Source: Glutamicibacter creatinolyticus
Lineage (GTDB): Bacteria; Actinomycetota; Actinomycetes; Actinomycetales; Micrococcaceae
Direction of reading: 5' to 3'
DNA: 64,000 nucleotides
Assembly (NCBI RefSeq): GCF_006094275.1
Contig: NZ_CP034412.1
Coordinates: 1,302,001-1,366,000, forward strand
The position numbers and the translations under genes were made by a program. The notes beneath the pieces were generated by a model, which saw only the letters and a program-made list of their open reading frames with translations, did no database searches and was not told the DNA's origin. This document shows, in pieces, positions 63,248 through 64,000 of the stretch. Every line of letters starts with the position of its first letter. Within the stretch, counting starts at the first letter, position 1.

Positions 63248-64000
63248 GTGAGGATTGATCCTTCGGCGTCACTTTGCAACCTGCTGCAAAGCTATGCCGG
63301 TACATTTTCCGACGGTGCCCCCCCTAACTGGAAGTTCAAACGGCAGGGCAATAATTGGGAAATTTCTTTCCCAAATTCTGCGGTCGTAAGGACAGAGGAC
63401 CTTCTTGACCCAAAGACCTGGTCAGTTCACCCGGAGAAGGACGCAAATACAACAATCCTGTGGCGCAATTCGCTCGCGTACTTGCCTAGACTCATCGAGA
63501 GTGCAGAGTCAGATGAGGAGACTATTGAACTTGTAGCCCAGATAGTTGAGTCGTTTATAGCCTGGCAAGATATGTCAATTTCGTTGGACATCGATTCGCT
63601 CCGTTCCGGGAGTCTCGATCACCAAAGTGCTTTACGTATCAGATCTCTTTTGTGGATCATTTCTTATCTTGAACGAAACTTGATGCAAGAGGTCGAAAAG
63701 TTCCGAGAACTGTACGGAAGAATGTTTGCCGCAGAGAACCGATTGTTATCAGAGTTCAGTCTGTTTCAACCTAACAATCATGGAATCATGCTTGGAATTG
63801 CGCATCTTCATGCGGAAACTCTTATGCCGAGTCCTGAATCTGACATGAACGCGTTGAAATGGATTGAAGCTTTGTACTCGACCTTCAATGAGATTATCGA
63901 TAGCGACGGCATCGCATCGGAGAACACTCCTAGCTATCAGATATTCTATGTGATGCTCTTGGAGGACTTAGTTTTATTCATTGCTTGGTCTCGAATGTTG
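63248..64000 (+). CDS. Heparinase II/III-like protein (partial, N-terminal part)
   Basis: GTG 63248 follows AAAAGGGAGA and is open to the window edge (251 codons). The visible part is mostly helical and includes NNHGIMLGIAHLHAE and SDGIASENTPSYQIFY. These resemble the NHG and DGxxxENSPxYH stretches of heparinase II/III and alginate-lyase-like alpha/alpha barrels. Such proteins are common in capsule loci and act on uronic-acid or sulfated glycans. The lyase domain itself would lie beyond the window, so activity cannot be judged. Confidence 0.6.
   Translation, partial: MRIDPSASLCNLLQSYAGTFSDGAPPNWKFKRQGNNWEISFPNSAVVRTEDLLDPKTWSVHPEKDANTTILWRNSLAYLPRLIESAESDEETIELVAQIVESFIAWQDMSISLDIDSLRSGSLDHQSALRIRSLLWIISYLERNLMQEVEKFRELYGRMFAAENRLLSEFSLFQPNNHGIMLGIAHLHAETLMPSPESDMNALKWIEALYSTFNEIIDSDGIASENTPSYQIFYVMLLEDLVLFIAWSRML

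Overview
The window reads as one stretch of a high-GC Gram-positive chromosome. Gene families, operon order (ilvD, ilvL-ilvB-ilvN-ilvC, serA) and codon usage suggest an actinobacterium of the Micrococcaceae (Arthrobacter sensu lato, for example Glutamicibacter-like). No rRNA, tRNA or CRISPR array was recognised, and the species cannot be fixed from the sequence alone.

Layout. 1-109: tail of a type 1 isopentenyl-diphosphate isomerase. 568-10254: a polysaccharide and cyclic-di-GMP block with a PelF-like GT4, a deletion derivative of an IS481-type element, a cellulose-synthase-like GT2, a membrane-anchored GH18-like protein with chitin-binding modules, a STAS/SEC14-like protein, a TPR-like protein and a GGDEF-EAL protein. 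10395-11375: a tiny secreted peptide with a repeated GLWPY motif and an unknown protein. 11493-17114: branched-chain amino acid genes, including an unannotated attenuator leader peptide in front of ilvB. 17133-20690: a frameshifted LysR gene divergent from a YeiH-type transporter, then a DsbA-like lipoprotein and a sunset-domain protein. 20803-50258: a large Wzx/Wzy-type exopolysaccharide locus with two giant LuxR regulators, a phosphoglycosyl transferase, glycosyltransferases, two acyltransferases, two sulfotransferases, two Wzz-like proteins, a flippase, a polymerase, a GH26-like hydrolase and a 1689-residue PKD protein. 50575-56760: sulfate activation (SLC13 permease, cysC, cysQ, cysD, cysN). 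57111-58706: serA. From about 58.8 kb to the end: a much AT-richer segment with two large glycosyltransferases and the start of a heparinase II/III-like protein.

How the genes fit together. The sulfate permease, CysDN and CysC would make PAPS, two sulfotransferases would use it, and CysQ would remove the by-product PAP. With no cysH or sulfite reductase gene present, the most economical reading is a locus for a sulfated exopolysaccharide, placed between ilvC and serA. The strongest unexplained signal is at the RNA level. At least a dozen genes of this locus, on both strands, share a GGGG(G)A motif in the loop of a small hairpin that abuts or overlaps the start codon. Stem sequences differ from gene to gene while the loop stays the same, and the ilv, ser and other housekeeping genes have ordinary purine-rich ribosome binding sites instead. 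This looks like a common post-transcriptional control element linking exopolysaccharide and sulfate-activation genes.
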